64,000 bases of DNA from Buxus sempervirens. Lineage: Eukaryota; Streptophyta; Magnoliopsida; Buxales; Buxaceae. Both the position numbers and the translations under genes were made by a program. The notes beneath the pieces were generated by a model. That model had not been told where the DNA came from, did not search any database, and saw nothing but the letters and a program-made list of their open reading frames with translations. The stretch is from the NCBI GenBank assembly GCA_947561395.2, contig OX387182.1, positions 1,188,001-1,252,000 of the forward strand, in the 5' to 3' direction. Of the stretch, positions 21,960 through 34,141 are shown in pieces (position 1 is the stretch's first letter; each line of letters starts with the position of its first letter).

Positions 21960-24720
21960 TGCTTTTACAACTTTTCATTTTGATTTAACTATGTTTTTCA
22001 TTATCCTGTCATCTAAGGTCTTTATTTTTAATTTTATTTTAGTTTTCTTTTTTTAGCTCGTTTAGTAAATGCTTATATTTATTTTTTTATTAATCTTTAT
22101 TTCCACGTATCGTTTTTAATTTTATTTATTTTTTCTTAATTTGATTTAATTCGTATTTTCTTTTTTCCTTTAATTTTTATTTCATTATATATGATGACAA
22201 GCTTAAGAACTATTTTTATTCTTTTATTTCCTTGCCCATCCCGTAGCTTTCGTCTTTCAATTAATTAAGTTATTTATCCTTTTTTCACTTTTTGATTTAG
22301 CATATTTAATGCATTAACTTTGATTGTCTTTCCAAATGATTTTGTATAAAATAATTATAGTAATTGTTAAGCTTCCTGTCATATCTTAAAGAAAGACAGA
22401 ATAGGTCAATGGTAATAAAATTAAAATGAAACTAAGACTAAAATCAATAAAATAAAATAAAAACTACAAAGAAGTGTTAAACTTACAAAAAAATAAATGT
22501 AAAAGTTTACTAAAATAAACTTACCTGGAAATCTAAAGGGAGTGTCAAAATCATAAAATTTAAAAGGATAAATGATTGTGATGAATAAAAAAGAAATATA
22601 AACGTTTACTATAATCAATTAAGAAACGAGACCTAAATAGAAAATCGAAAGTGAAAATGTTAGAATGTAACGAAATAGGAGCAAGCTTAAACCAAGATAA
22701 AACATTTAAAAACAAAAAAAAAAAAACAAAAAAATACGAATAAATATATTTATAAATTTTCTTTGAATTTGTTTTAAGGAATGACTGGAAGCTTGAAAAT
22801 TTTATTTACTTTATATTTTTTTATTCCTTTTTTAATTTGTTTTTAACCTGTTTTTACCATGGTGTCCCCTTTCTATCTTTTTCTTTTCAATTATTTAATC
22901 ATTGTTCTGTTTTATGATTTAGTAAATTTTCTTTACTTTCACGCCCATTATGCTTTTTTCACTAATTTCATTTTATGTATTTCTTGATATTTATTTGTAT
23001 TTGTATTTGTTTTTAAATGTTGATTTAACTGTTTTATTCTTTTTAATGCCATAAGGTTTATTTCGGACTTTATATTTATGTTTCATTTTTAAGTTTTTGT
23101 TTGTAAGCATTACCATTTCGTTTTGAATTTTATTTGTTTTAAGCATGTCGAGATGGTTAATGAGCATTATTTTTTTCCTTTTATGTTCTTCGATATCTTT
23201 TGCAATTATTTTTTTGCTTGTTCTTCCCATATCTTTCCTTTTTACTTATGCTTTATTCAATTTTGACTTTTGTAATCTATTCATCTTCTGCATTAATTTT
23301 TTTTCTGATTTTTTTTTATTTTCATCCTGATAAATAATTTAAATATTTTTCCTCTTTTATTTTTTTTTCTGGGATCATCTAATTGGTTTTCCCTTTTCAA
23401 GTTTGTTTTAGTAATTGTCTATATTTTTTTAATTTTTTAATTAAGCTTCATGCTTTTTTATCCTTTTTAATGTAATTTGTTTTCATTTTAGGCATGATAA
23501 AATGACTTTCAAAACCCACTAATCATACTTCTTTGTTTTCCCTTGATGTATTGTATTAGTGTACTCATTCATTACATGGGCTCTCATTTAGAATGTGTTC
23601 CCTACTCATAATAGTGTCTCAAAATGCTCAAACGATCTTAAAGATAAGTTATTTTAACCTATATATATACTTTTTGTGTAGCAAAATAAGCAAAGAAAAT
23701 TCATTGAATAGCTTTAGAGTCAAACGTTGTACGACGTAGACCCAAAGTATAAACAAATGTCAAACTCCCTATGGTGCGAGGTTAGTTCACATAGGAGATT
23801 GATTTGGAGATAAGAACCGAATTGGAGGTTTTCAACTACAGAGAACTTTAACAGTTTTGGAAGGATTAAATTGGTTCCATCATGTTTACTGACATCAACC
23901 TGGTAAGGTGTATTTATTGTTCTTTTTATGGTTTTTGTGCTACAATGCTACTATTAACTTTTCTTGTTCATGGATTTTCTAAATTGTTTAAAATCATTTT
24001 TCCTGTGTTGGAGTAAGATTTGTGGAATGGAGCTCATCAGGTATTTATTTCATCAGGCTTCAAAGGTATTTCCTATTTATATCTCATAGCCAAACTTTTA
24101 GCTCTATCAACTGATGCTTCTTGTGGTTGGATGGTTTATAAATGGTGAAATATCATGTTTTGGTTTTTTAAAATTCAGTTGAATATTGTTATATTGTCGA
24201 CACATTTTTTGCTTGCGTGAAGTGTAAATCATTGGCTACTTTGTAACAATTACTAGCACTGCTTGTTACTGCTTTCCTTGTTATGAATCTGACATTCATT
24301 TTGTCATGTATTGTTAATTTTTATTTGTTTGTCTCTCATTGGTAAAATAATTTTTTCATAAAATTTATTAACAAATGAATATTGAGTGTTGCACTATTAT
24401 GGATGTATGGTTTTTATATTCTTGTAGTGCTACCATATTGCATCATACGAGATGTCATATTTTGTATTTGTAAAATTTATGTGTTGTATGATTGCACAAC
24501 AAGGGTCAATCTACATGCAGTTTTACAATAAAATATGCAAATTTGTAGTTTTGTTTAACTTCTTCTAGGCAATGAAGGAAATTTAACAAAACTATGCAGT
24601 TTTACAATAAAGTATGCAATTTCTTTGCTGCCATACATAAGATGAATTTCGTCATTTTCAAATGGAATTGGTGAATTTGCATCTGATTTTTGACAATTCC
24701 ATGGTTTTTAAAGAAGTGAA
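21960..24720. repeat. Array copy 3, partial
   Basis: Corresponds to about 4750-7760 of copy 1. It is followed through GGAAATCTAAAGGGAG (near 22531), GAATGACTGGAAGCTTGAAA, TACTGACATCAACCTGGTAA (23887) and the AATTCCATGGTTTTTA end near 24700. The minisatellite block is absent. Divergence is higher than between copies 1 and 2. The 21690-21960 stretch is T-rich sequence I could not place. Confidence 0.6.
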
Positions 24721-25330
24721 ATATACTCTTAAGCCCTAAAATTGTCTTTTTCTTGCCCATGATTGAGTTTTAAATTCAGTTTGAGGAATTGGATTAGGTT
24801 CGATTATATTTTTGTGAATTTGAAGGTTTTAGGTTTGATTGAATAAACATAATCTGACTAAAGATGTTTTATTTGATTGTTGTGTAAGAATCCAAAAATG
24901 GTCATTGGTTGGGTCATTAAAATTTTTCTCTCTCTAAAGTTGCTCAAGCGTGCCGAGAAAAGAATGCAAAAAGAGGTGCTCAAACAGCTTTTCTAATTAC
25001 CCATATTAGCACCATTGGTTATCAAATCAACACTCAAAAAAAATAAAAATAAAAATCTCCAGTCTGTATTCGACCGAACAAGGCATTTGGGTTTGCCTAT
25101 GTTGCAATTTTGGCGACCGAACATTGCACCATTGTTCTCTCTCTCTCTCTTTTTGCTTTTAATAGCACTGCACCTGATCCCATGAAGTGCAGCAATGCTG
25201 ATGTTCCTCCGGCTATCCTAAAGTTTGTTAAGGAAAATAGGGTTACACTTTAGAATTCAGACGTAAAGTCTAAAATGTTTTATGCTGAAGATGACCTAGA
25301 TACAGATTCATGATAATAACAGTTTAATGT
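24720..25330. other. Unique stretch; one exon-like piece, otherwise nothing clear
   Basis: Normal base composition between array copy 3 and the LINE fragment. It has a CT microsatellite (about 25137-25152). After the AATAG acceptor at 25161-25165, an open piece reads TAPDPMKCSNADVPPAILKF and on to a stop at 25251-25253. It resembles the last exon of some gene, but I do not recognise it and no partner exon was found. Confidence 0.25.
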
Positions 25331-25429
25331 ATCTTCATACTTTCCAAGTGTTTTGCTTTCTATCTGTTCCTTCTATTTTATCCTTGAGAGGATGAGTCCT
25401 ACTCCCGCCTGATTTCCCCATTCTTTCGT

Positions 25430-26358
25430 TTGGAGTCGTCGCATGCCCTTGAAGGTTAGAGCTTTTATTTGGATTGTGCCCTTGGCTAAAATAAATAGTT
25501 CGATGTTTTTCAGCGAAGGTGGAGATAACAATCAATATCTCCCATGTTTGTGTGATGTGTTGGGCTGATGGGGAGTCGGTTGATCATCTCATAGGTCACT
25601 GTTCTGTGTCTTCTAAAGTTAGGCAGTTCTTCTTGAATGAGATAGGTGTGGTTTGGGTGACGCTGTCCTTTTCTCAGTATCTATTTGAGCAGCGGCGCTT
25701 TGCTCTTATTGGTTAGTGCGGGAATATCATGTACTAGTTCCTCCTCTTTGCCATTCCTTGGTGTTTATGGTTAGAAAGAAATAAGAGGACTTCTGATGAA
25801 ATGAGGTTGACTGTGACAAGCATTATTGATTCTGATGTTGGCTTGATAGCCCTATTGTGTAGTGCACTCCCTCAATTTTGTGATCTTCATACAACTGATT
25901 TTTCCAGGGCATGGCCTTCAATCTGTTGGTTGTATACCTCCAAAAAAAAAGTGGATTATAGATTGACATCATGAGGCTTGTGTTTGTATTAAAATGAACT
26001 TGATGGAAGATCTTTCAGAATTCTTGGACTTGCTGGCGTTGGGGTTGGGGTGTTTTGGGATCATAAGGCAAGATTCTAGATTCCAAGCCTGGTTGGAGAG
26101 GCTAATGCCTTGTTTGCTGAAGCAGCTGTTTTACTAACTGGTGTCCAAGTGGTAATCAAATTCGGGATTACAAACCTAGTAATTAAGGGTGAATCAAGCC
26201 CAGTTATACAGTGGCCGTCGTCTTCGGTGTCATGCTCTTGGAGGTTGGCTCATATTATAGGGTGTATACGGTTGTTGTTGGTGGGAAGTAACATTGAGTG
26301 TGAAAATGTAGTCTTGTTTTCAGATTTGGGTCTCCTGGGTTGTGCTGCAAACTCGTAG
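25430..26358 (+). mobile_element. LINE fragment: zf-RVT then RNase H-like remnant
   Basis: In shifting plus-strand frames, 25440-25500 reads LKVRAFIWIVPLAKIN, and 25530-25700 reads CVMCWADGESVDHLIGHC. The C-x2-C...GESVDHL..HC pattern is the zinc-binding region at the end of plant LINE reverse transcriptases (zf-RVT). AIPWCLWLERNKRTSDE follows at about 25750. From about 26095 an 82-codon frame (26110-26358) reads EANALFAEAAVLLTGVQVVI and VIKGESSPVIQ, a degenerate copy of the RNase H-like domain that follows in these elements. Stops and frame changes are frequent. No 5' part (endonuclease or reverse transcriptase palm) is present. Confidence 0.7.
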
Positions 26359-26439
26359 GGTATTTTTATCTTTTTGGTTGTTGAGTTGCTGTCCATCCTT
26401 CAGATCTCGCGGGGGAGTGGCATCTACCGTCTATTCGTT

Positions 26440-28800
26440 CGTTCTTTCTTTAACTTTTTTCGCATTATGCTTCTTATTTTAGATTTGCTATTTAGGTTAG
26501 TGTTTATATTTCTTTTTTTTATGAAGCGTTTCATTTTTATCCTTTTTAATTTAATTTATTTAGTCTCCGTCTGATTTGAATTTCATTTTCCATTTTCTTT
26601 TGATTATTCTTTCTTTACGGTTTCATGACATTTCTAATAAATATTTACATTCTTGTTTTTAATTATACCTTTCCATTTCAAATTTTGTTTTCTTCAATAA
26701 TGTATTCAGTATTCACTTTTCTGTTTTATAAATTTGCTGCATGCCATTTATCTTTTTCATTGATTTAATTTACTGAATTTCTTGATATTTTTTATATTTA
26801 TATACTTTGATTTGTTTTAAATGTTTTCACTATAAGTTAGGTAATTTTGGTAAGCATTTATTATTTTCTTTTTGTTTTTCTTTTCCGTTTAATTCATGAT
26901 GAAAATCATTAGAAGTATCGTTATTATTTTAAGATCATTGTTTGGTTTCTTTTGCTACTTAATCTTTATATTATTTTTTGCTTTTTTTCCAAATAGTTTG
27001 ATGTTTAATTTTTTTTTGATTTGTTTGTTTTCATTAAATCAATTTCAAAATATTTATTTGTATTTTATAATCTTTTTCTTACCTTTTAAGTATTAATAAG
27101 TTTCGAATCTTCCTACTCTTTAATTTTATTTAAAGCATTTGGCAACTTTTTGTGCAATTATTTAAGTGCAAAATTAGATTTTAGTGATACTTTATCAAAT
27201 AAATAAAGATTAGATGATGTTTTTTTAGATAATTTAAATTCTGCAATACTTTTAAAAGTACTTCACAACAAGTTTTGGTTTGTTGTTACAATATTTTATC
27301 TTGACCGAATTGCACATTTATTATAGGACGCATATGGAATCATCATAGGTCATGCACCAAAGCATCACCACATTATCATAGGCGGCACACCACACTATTA
27401 TAGGGCACACGACATTATCATAGGGCACACACTACGTCATCATAAGGGATACACATATTTAGGAAATAGACTTGCAGGGGATAATTTGGTCAGAATAAAA
27501 ATTGTTGCAATAAACCATTTCTTGTTTTTAAATAATTTTTAAAATTATGTCTAATTTTTTAATTATTTAGGAAACTTTCAATTATTCTGAATTTACTTTA
27601 TAAAGTATGATTGAAACATAGTTTTGACTCAAAGCTATTTTTTTTTATCGTGTTTTCATATTTTCACGTTCCTTGTTTGTGTTCTAATGGATTTTGTTTA
27701 TTGAATTTCTTGATATTTATTTTGATTTTTTACTTTTATTAATTTTTACATGTTTTAGAATAATTTTACTCCCATTCCTCATTTACTATAATTTACTATA
27801 ATTTAGGTTTTTTTTGGCATGTTTTATTTACATTCACTTTTTAAATTCATTTTAGTGTGTTCAATTATTATTGTTTGGTGTAAACTTTATATTGACTTAT
27901 TTTTTTGTTTTAAATTCATTGATCTTTCTTTGTCTTTTCACTTAAAATTGTTTTGGTTAGGTATTTTACATTTGATGCTCATCTCAACAAATATTTTATT
28001 CTTTTATATCTTTGGTGATTCTATTTTAATTTCTGCATTTCCATATTCTTTGTGTTTATTTATCTTGAGAATGTCCTCCTGACTTTTTCTTCCATGGCTG
28101 GAGCTATTTATTGAATCATAGAAAAGTAGCTTTTTTTTTGGTAATTTTTATTTTTTCTATATTTGGACCCTCATATAACTTATGGAATTGATAATTTTAT
28201 TTTAATTTTTTGTAGTAATATTTCATGGATACCTAAATTTGTATGAGTCTTTTCATTGTTATTCATACTTTTCTTAAGATTTTTCCTTTTTTAAGTTATT
28301 TAATATGCATTGAAGATCTTTAGAAATATTTTTATTTCCTTATTTGGTTGTTTATTTTTTCTTAAATGTTAGTGTTTTTGTCATGGTCCTTTTTTCTTCT
28401 TTGATATTTTTTTTATATTTGGTTAATATCTCTTATCATTCAATTTTGTGTGTTTCTTTCAACCATTTCTCCAATGGTTTGTTTTCTTTCTTGAATTACA
28501 AAAGTTTGTATTCTTCTCTGTAATTTAAATGCTTCTATTATTTCACATTCTGGTTGGAACTGTTTTCTTATAGTTTCATTTTTTGTCGGTAATTTATGTT
28601 CTAATGAGTTTTCTACAGTTCAATTTTCTCATGTTTTAAAAGTTTTTATTATTATTTATTACTCTTTAGTGCTAGCATTTTTCTCGTTTGTAATTTATTA
28701 TTTTCCTTTTTTTTCACTTTCTACTTGTAGTTATCAGAAGGTAATCTGTTTTTTCTTTGGTAATTTAGTTTGTTCATATTTTCACTTCCGCTTTTTGCTT
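26440..28800. repeat. Array copy 4, partial and rearranged
   Basis: 26440-26960 matches about 5990-6500 of copy 1 (AATTTAATTTATTTAGTCTC; TTATTTTAAGATCATTG). From about 26980 it jumps to the equivalent of about 3250, followed by AAGCATTTGGCAAC, the minisatellite (27311-27457) and the sequence down to about 4550 of copy 1. Two non-adjacent parts of the unit are therefore joined here. Confidence 0.6.
27311..27457. repeat. Minisatellite, about 22-bp period (copy 4)
   Basis: Third occurrence of the TCATAGGGCACAC-type tandem units, with more substitutions than in copies 1 and 2. Confidence 0.65.
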
Positions 28801-28849
28801 TTATAATTAATTACGTTATCTAAATTTATTGGTAATTATTTGTTGTTTC

Positions 28850-29690
28850 TATTGATTGTGGAATCAAAGATCTATGGAAGGACTGTATCCACTTAAGGTT
28901 TTCATAGATACCCCTCACATTAATTTTACTTGTGTAAACTTTTAAACCGAGCAGCATCTAAGGTTATTTTATTATAAACACTAGGTTAGTAGGATCTCCT
29001 TTTTGGCCTTGAGTGGGAGAATCTTAACATCGACATATGACAATTGTTATATCATTGCATTGTCTCCAAGATTGAGAACATTAATTCACTGCACCCTTCC
29101 TGTTTCCCAAAAAATCTATTTAAGACATCTCCCATTAGAATGAAAGGAATGGTGGAAATAGGAAACTCCATATTTCAAACCCTTAGAAGAAACAAAGAAA
29201 TGTGGAATTATCCAATTTAAAACTAAGGAGAAAGATACATTCTTGAGGTACTCTTTTAAAGATTTGCAAATCCTTTCAGCTTCATCAGTGCATCTGGGAA
29301 ATGTGAGTGCCCTTTACTATGTGTTGGTGGGAGTTTGACAAGTAATGTATTAGAATTAAATTAAGTATCCAAGAGTTTTCTTTTTACATAAATAAGTTCA
29401 GAAGCTCATAGTAATTGACATTTTGGGTGTCCTTAGTCTTGGACAATGTATTTGTTGAAACGGAAATTTTATCCCGAGAGAGAGAGAGAGACGTACTCAT
29501 AAAAAATAAAAAAAACAGAAAGAGACGTGGGATGGTGTGGGAAGTTTTCCAACTTCCCATGCACAACCCATCTCGTTGTATGTGGGGTTCAGTAATTAGC
29601 TCACTTTATATAAAAAAGGAAAAAATCAGATGAGGGGGACAGATTTTGTTAGGAGCTGGTCTACAGTTTGTTTCACATCGTTGGCAGTTT
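28850..29690. other. No gene seen
   Basis: Ordinary-composition sequence between the end of the T-rich array and the next LINE fragment. It contains a GA microsatellite (about 29478-29491) and no reading frame with a recognisable domain. It may include decayed LINE or unrelated unique sequence. Confidence 0.3.
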
Positions 29691-29699
29691 CAGTACCTT

Positions 29700-30251
29700 C
29701 ATGCACATGGGATCCTCCACAGTAGGTACTATCAAACTAAATTTTGATGGAAGTTCAAAATCCAGGTCCGGCGGATCTTGGAGTGGTCAGGAGTCAGGAT
29801 GCATGTGGGTGAGGTCGTTTATGCTTTTCGGGGGCCTATAGGTGTTGCAGATTCTACTGGTGTAGAGCTTATGTCACTTATTACAGGTTTACGCAGTATT
29901 CACACTTTGGGAAGGATGGAAGTTATTATTGAGGCGGATGCAACTAATATTTTGAGATGGATGAGTTCAAAAGCTATGGGACCATGGAGATTGTTGGATC
30001 TAATTAGGAATGCAAGATCCTTGGCACGGGATTTGAAAGTCTCAATCAAACACGTTCCAAGGGTTGCTAATGGGGTAGCTGATAGGGTTGCTAAGGCTGG
30101 GGCTTTAAGTCCGTCCTTTGTTTTTGGTCAAATGTCTTCATGCCTTCATGTGTAGTTTCTCGTCTTTTTGTAGTGCCTCCCTGTTTTGGCACTCTGTTCT
30201 TTGTAGCTTTTTCCCTCTTACTCAATAAAATCTCATCACTTATAAAAAAAA
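29700..30251 (+). mobile_element. LINE 3' end with RNase H-like domain and poly(A)
   Basis: GTIKLNFDGSSKSRSGGSWS (from about 29725) is the start of the RNase H-like (RVT_3) domain. After a frame change near 29780, the 125-codon frame 29778-30155 continues VVYAFRGPIGVADSTGVELM, VIIEADATNILRWM and HVPRVANGVADRVAKAG. Asp of FDG, Glu of VELM, Asp of EADA and Asp of GVADR are the four expected acidic positions. After the stop come about 85 bases containing AATAAAATC and then a run of A (about 30242-30251). That is the normal 3' terminus of a plant LINE. The element is 5'-truncated, as most are, and frame-shifted, so it is inactive. Confidence 0.8.
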
Positions 30252-31182
30252 AAGGGAAATAAACACACAGATTAACTGAGATTGAAGAGAGAGATAAAGA
30301 AGAATTTCTATGGTAAGTTTTGTTTTTGGGATGAAATCTCTTTTGTTTTACATCTCTCATCCAATTATAGGACGTCAAAAAAGAAGAAGATAAGAACCTC
30401 TCTGTCGAGTCCCATAAAGAGAGGGAAATTCTCTCAATTATCAAAATATTTCGGGGTTCTGGATTGGTTGTCTACTCAGATGCAAAGGACTACCGAGTCC
30501 CTAATTTAGACTTCTCATCTAGTGATAATTACAGAGTCTCAGTCTTTTTAGATGCAGTTCCAAATTCGGGATGGACTCTTTTAAATAGAGATACAAAGTC
30601 TCAAGTTCTAAATTTAGTTAGATGTTGTTCCAGATTCGGGGTGGACTCTTTATACGGAGAGGCAGAGTCCCAAATTGATTCTATTCGATCCGTCAAAGAA
30701 AAAAAATCCATCGAAAAACGAAAATAGAGTCCTTGACTTTGCAAATTCACTGCAAAACAAGAAAGATGGGATGAAGACCATCCCTGCACAGTCATCACTA
30801 TGTAGGGGGTGAGTTGAACCATCTTGGCTGCGCCCAGTAGCGCATTTGGTGTGCTTGGGTGCGCCATGGGCAGCCCGCACTGAGGCGCGAGTCCAACATG
30901 CTTGGGCTATGTTTGGGTGCTTGGGCTGCGCCCAGGCGTGAACCTAATGCGTCTATGCATGGGCTCCGTGCTAGGCCCCGAGCCAGCCTAATGTGTGCAA
31001 GCTCGCATGCGCCAAGCCAATCACTCTAGGTCGCGCGAGATGGCCTGCACACAAAAGTCCAAAGTGCACGAGCTAGGTCTTTAGACTTGCACACAAACAT
31101 CGGTTCGGGCATGCTTCGAGCCCATTCCTCACGCTTTCCGACTCGTGTGCCGATTGCAGTCATGGGTTGGACACAGGCCGTT
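30252..31182. other. Non-coding repeat debris with 70-bp tandem repeats and a GC-rich block
   Basis: 30530-30690 has two diverged copies of a 70-bp unit (AGATGCAGTTCCAAATTCGG at 30550; AGATGTTGTTCCAGATTCGG at 30620), each with GGACTCTTT and GAGTC motifs. 30800-31110 is unusually GC-rich for the window, with recurring GCTTGGGCTGCGCC- and CATGGGC-like words, as in the non-coding parts of some plant LTR elements. Reading frames here carry no known domain. Confidence 0.4.
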
Positions 31183-31735
31183 GATCCAATTTGCCCGTAA
31201 ATCTTACATTAAGGACTTTTTCCCTGTTTCAAATCTGTTTTGCCCCCCAAAAAATCTTCTGGCACTGAAATCCACCCAAGACAGTGATAGAAAAATCAAA
31301 TACCACTCTTTTTTCATTAAAAGTTTCTAAAGTATCCTAAATTGGACCAATGCCTCTCTAAATTAAATTGAATTGTTCTCAATTGAACCAAAATCACTTT
31401 CAAATTAAACCAAAGTGCTCCAAAGCATTCCAAATTAACAGAACGCTGACCCAATTTGCCCATAAATCTTATATTAAGGCCTTTACCCCATTTCAAACTT
31501 GATTTGTCCCCCAAAAAATCTTTTGGAACTGAAATGCACCCAAAACAGTGATAGAAAAATCAAATACCACTCTTTTTTCATTAAAAGTTGCCTAAAGTAT
31601 CCTAAATTGGACTAATGCCTCTGTAAATTAAATTTAATTGTTCTCAATTGAACCAAAATCCCTTTCAAATTAAACCAAAGTACCCTCAAGTATTAAACCA
31701 AAGTGCTCCAAAGCATTCCAAATTAACCTAAAGTG
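31183..31735. repeat. 265-bp tandem duplication
   Basis: GATCCAATTTGCCCGTAAAT (31183) and GACCCAATTTGCCCATAAAT (31448) begin two copies. Both continue through CCAAAAAATCTT, ACAGTGATAGAAAAATCAAA and AAAGTGCTCCAAAGCATTCC. Copy 2 has an extra piece of about 24 bases near 31681-31705. It is probably the internal non-coding part of an LTR element. Confidence 0.75.
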
Positions 31736-32270
31736 TGTCTTAAATCAAACCAAAGTGACCACAAATTAAACAAAACTATCCCAAATTCGGCCAAGTGTTC
31801 TCAATTGACCCAAAGTGTCCCATGTAATTCATAGCATTAAGCCAAACCAAATGAAGTTTTGCATAAACCATGCAATTAAATCGGTTCAAACCGGCTCCCA
31901 TGTAACTCATATATCCAAATTAACAAAAATAAACCATTTCCTCTACGTTTCAAGTCACCAAATCAAGCCAAAATCAATTAGGATCCTTGTCGCCTAAACA
32001 AATCAAATTCAATTATAAAATACCTTATTAAACTACGTTTTGACAAGTTCCCAAAATAGTGTACGTAGACAGTCTGAACAAAGTTCAAAATCCGGTCCAG
32101 TCGCAATTAAAAACAAACCGAATAAAATCCAAATTCAATTTGAACTACGGCTTGGTTTGATCCCATAAATGGGTACGTAGGCAACCCGTACAGATTCAGA
32201 ATCGGGTTCAGCCACAATTAAAAATAAACCAAATCAATTTCTACTTATAGACTTTGAGAGTTAGAATCAA
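31736..32270. repeat. Short AAACCAAAGTG repeats and GTACGTAG repeats (LTR-like)
   Basis: 31640-31830 carries degenerate repeats of a CCAAATTAAACCAAAGTG-like word. 32025-32248 holds two diverged copies, about 112 bases apart, of a unit with ACTACG-TTTGA...GTACGTAGGCAACCCG (GTACGTAG at 32061 and 32173). The phrase 'tacgtaggca' with a preceding 'ctacg' is common in LTRs of plant Gypsy elements. No coding part was found. Confidence 0.5.
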
Positions 32271-32279
32271 AGGGTTATC

Positions 32280-32420
32280 CTATAATTTTCATTGAATCAA
32301 TTTCTCGGTATTTATTTGTACTTTATAGTTTTACCTTCTTTTTTTGTATACAAATTGAATCAATTTTTTGATATCCATTTTTTTATCATACTTTTAAGTA
32401 GTAATGATATTTCCCACTCA
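32280..32420. repeat. Small fragment of the T-rich array unit
   Basis: ATTGAATCAATTTCTCGGTA and TACTTTTAAGTAGTAATGA resemble about 3255-3340 of array copy 1. This is a displaced scrap outside the main array. Confidence 0.45.
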
Positions 32421-34141
32421 ATCTAAATAACGCAAGCTAAGTCATTTTGTACTTCAGTCATGATTGTTTACATTTAAGTGTATTGAAAATGTAGAATAAA
32501 ACCCTATTGAAGTTACTCAATTGTAACCTGGAAGATATGCAATAGAAGCCTTTTCGCATGGCTAGCTCTATTTGAAGATTTCAGTTGGAGACTGCAAGGA
32601 AAACAAGTTGAACTCTCAAACATGGAGTCCAAAAATTTTGAAAAATCAAGATAATTCGCTATTGTAGGCTTTAAGTTAGGTGAGTTTGAAGGTTTAAATT
32701 GTAGATTATACATAAAACAATTTAAACTTTCAAATAAGGAGACCAAAGATAGTGGAGGAAACCAAGATGGACTGTTGTGTAGGTAAGGACTTGGGTATAA
32801 TGATAATAGAAATTAGTCACATTACAATTACTTACATAAAGGAAAAGTAAATTAAAATTGAGGATCATCTTGATATTTTTCTCAAATCTTGAAGGTTTTG
32901 TTTTCAAGATGGAGAAAAAGAAATAGAAGAATGTTGTAATGGACAATAGCAAGTTTAAGTAACCATTATTCTTATATAATGGTTACTCAACATGAACAAA
33001 GAGACTTGTGAACAACAGAAGCCATGGTGCATCGTATTGGAAAAATTTCACCAGTGCCAACCAGAAATGACACTGAAACCTACCACTAAAAATCTCATTT
33101 GCTTTGATTGGCATTGATGAGATATTGCCATTGTGCTGGTCGAGATCCGAACAATTTTGACAGTACGTTGAGCGTTGTAGAAATTGTCAGATTCAACATT
33201 GCACACACAACATGCCATACTGTCATGAGCAAGCAACTCGCATGGTGCTTGGCCCATGACAATGCCATGGTTGGCATTTAGCTTGGCCTGGTAGGGCTAA
33301 ATTTGGTCAGACGTGACCAACAAGAGGAGAACTTTTGGGGATCAACTTTGGGGTATTTTTACATGGCACAAGGGTGTCTTGATGATAGTGTGGTGGTCAT
33401 GCAGTGAATATGCTCCGAGGGTGTATTTCTCGTGCATGCGTCCCACAAGGGTTTGGAGGTGTGGAGAAGAACTGGTGAAGAGTTGGATGTTTGGGTTGTG
33501 TCTAGAGCGAAGAGGACGATGTCACGAAGCTACTGGTTCAAACGGATTGGGAAAACTCCTCTTGGAACTCCGAAAAACCCTAGTTTGATTGTACTAGCAA
33601 GGTTGATGTTTCCTCCTAGTAGAATGGCAAAGTTGTAATATCCTCTTTAAGGCAGAGTGGCTGTGCTTGACTCTTACTTGTGCCACAATGGGCACCAGAC
33701 AAGCACTCCCCATGGAGATTGCGGGTGGGTCTTGTCATCATGAAGGTGATGTCTAAGGTTTCCTAGGACACGATGGGACGTCTTGGGACATTACTACGGC
33801 AGGCTGCTCAACAGTTGTATGCTCCCATGTGGGGAAGGGGGTTGGCATGCTTGCTGGCCCTTGTGTGCACTGTTATGCATGGGTAAGGCCTGGCTGACTA
33901 AGAGGCTATAGCTAGCATTGTGTGCTTGGCATGGGCTTTTGTGGTGGCATGTCTTAGGTTCAGACATGTGCCACAGGTGTTGCATAGAGCGAGAGGTAAG
34001 GTTGCGGGGCGATGCCTTGCCAATGGAGCTTGTGTTGCTAATGCTAGGTGCAGAGCGTTGTGTTGGCTTACTGTTGGTGTTATGAGATTCGGGTTGCTTC
34101 TCTTGGGGTCGTGGATGATTCTTAGATTGCAGGAGGTGCGT
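32421..34141. other. No gene seen; GC-richer block from 33.0 kb
   Basis: 32421-33030 is AT-rich with no domain. 33040-34141 is GC-richer, with repeated GGCATG, TTGGC and GTGCTTGG words and several 60-122-codon frames on both strands, none with a recognisable motif. The composition resembles internal non-coding sequence of large LTR elements and it directly adjoins an LTR start at 34142. I cannot name it. Confidence 0.3.

Larger units (their letters stand above)
2530..28850. repeat. T-rich degenerate repeat array, about 26 kb
   Basis: Nearly the whole interval is extremely T-rich on the plus strand, with T clearly exceeding A. It is built from recurring low-complexity phrases such as TTTGATTTGTTTTTACATG, TTCTTGATATTTATTTGTAT and AAGCTTTACACTTTCTTATC. 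These phrases recur every few hundred bases, which suggests an old tandem repeat with a period of roughly 0.5-0.7 kb inside a larger 8-kb unit. There is no coding content. Reading frames of 60-96 codons are Phe/Leu/Ile/Tyr-rich translations of poly-T sequence and were dropped. Interruptions are the retroelement at 16374-18548 and unique/LINE sequence at about 24.7-26.4 kb. Whether it is a satellite, a decayed non-coding transposon or a duplicated intron is not decidable by eye. Confidence 0.75.

Noticed and set aside
30601-30880. Minus-strand frames over the GC-rich block
   Set aside because: Low-complexity repeats with no domain or splice logic.
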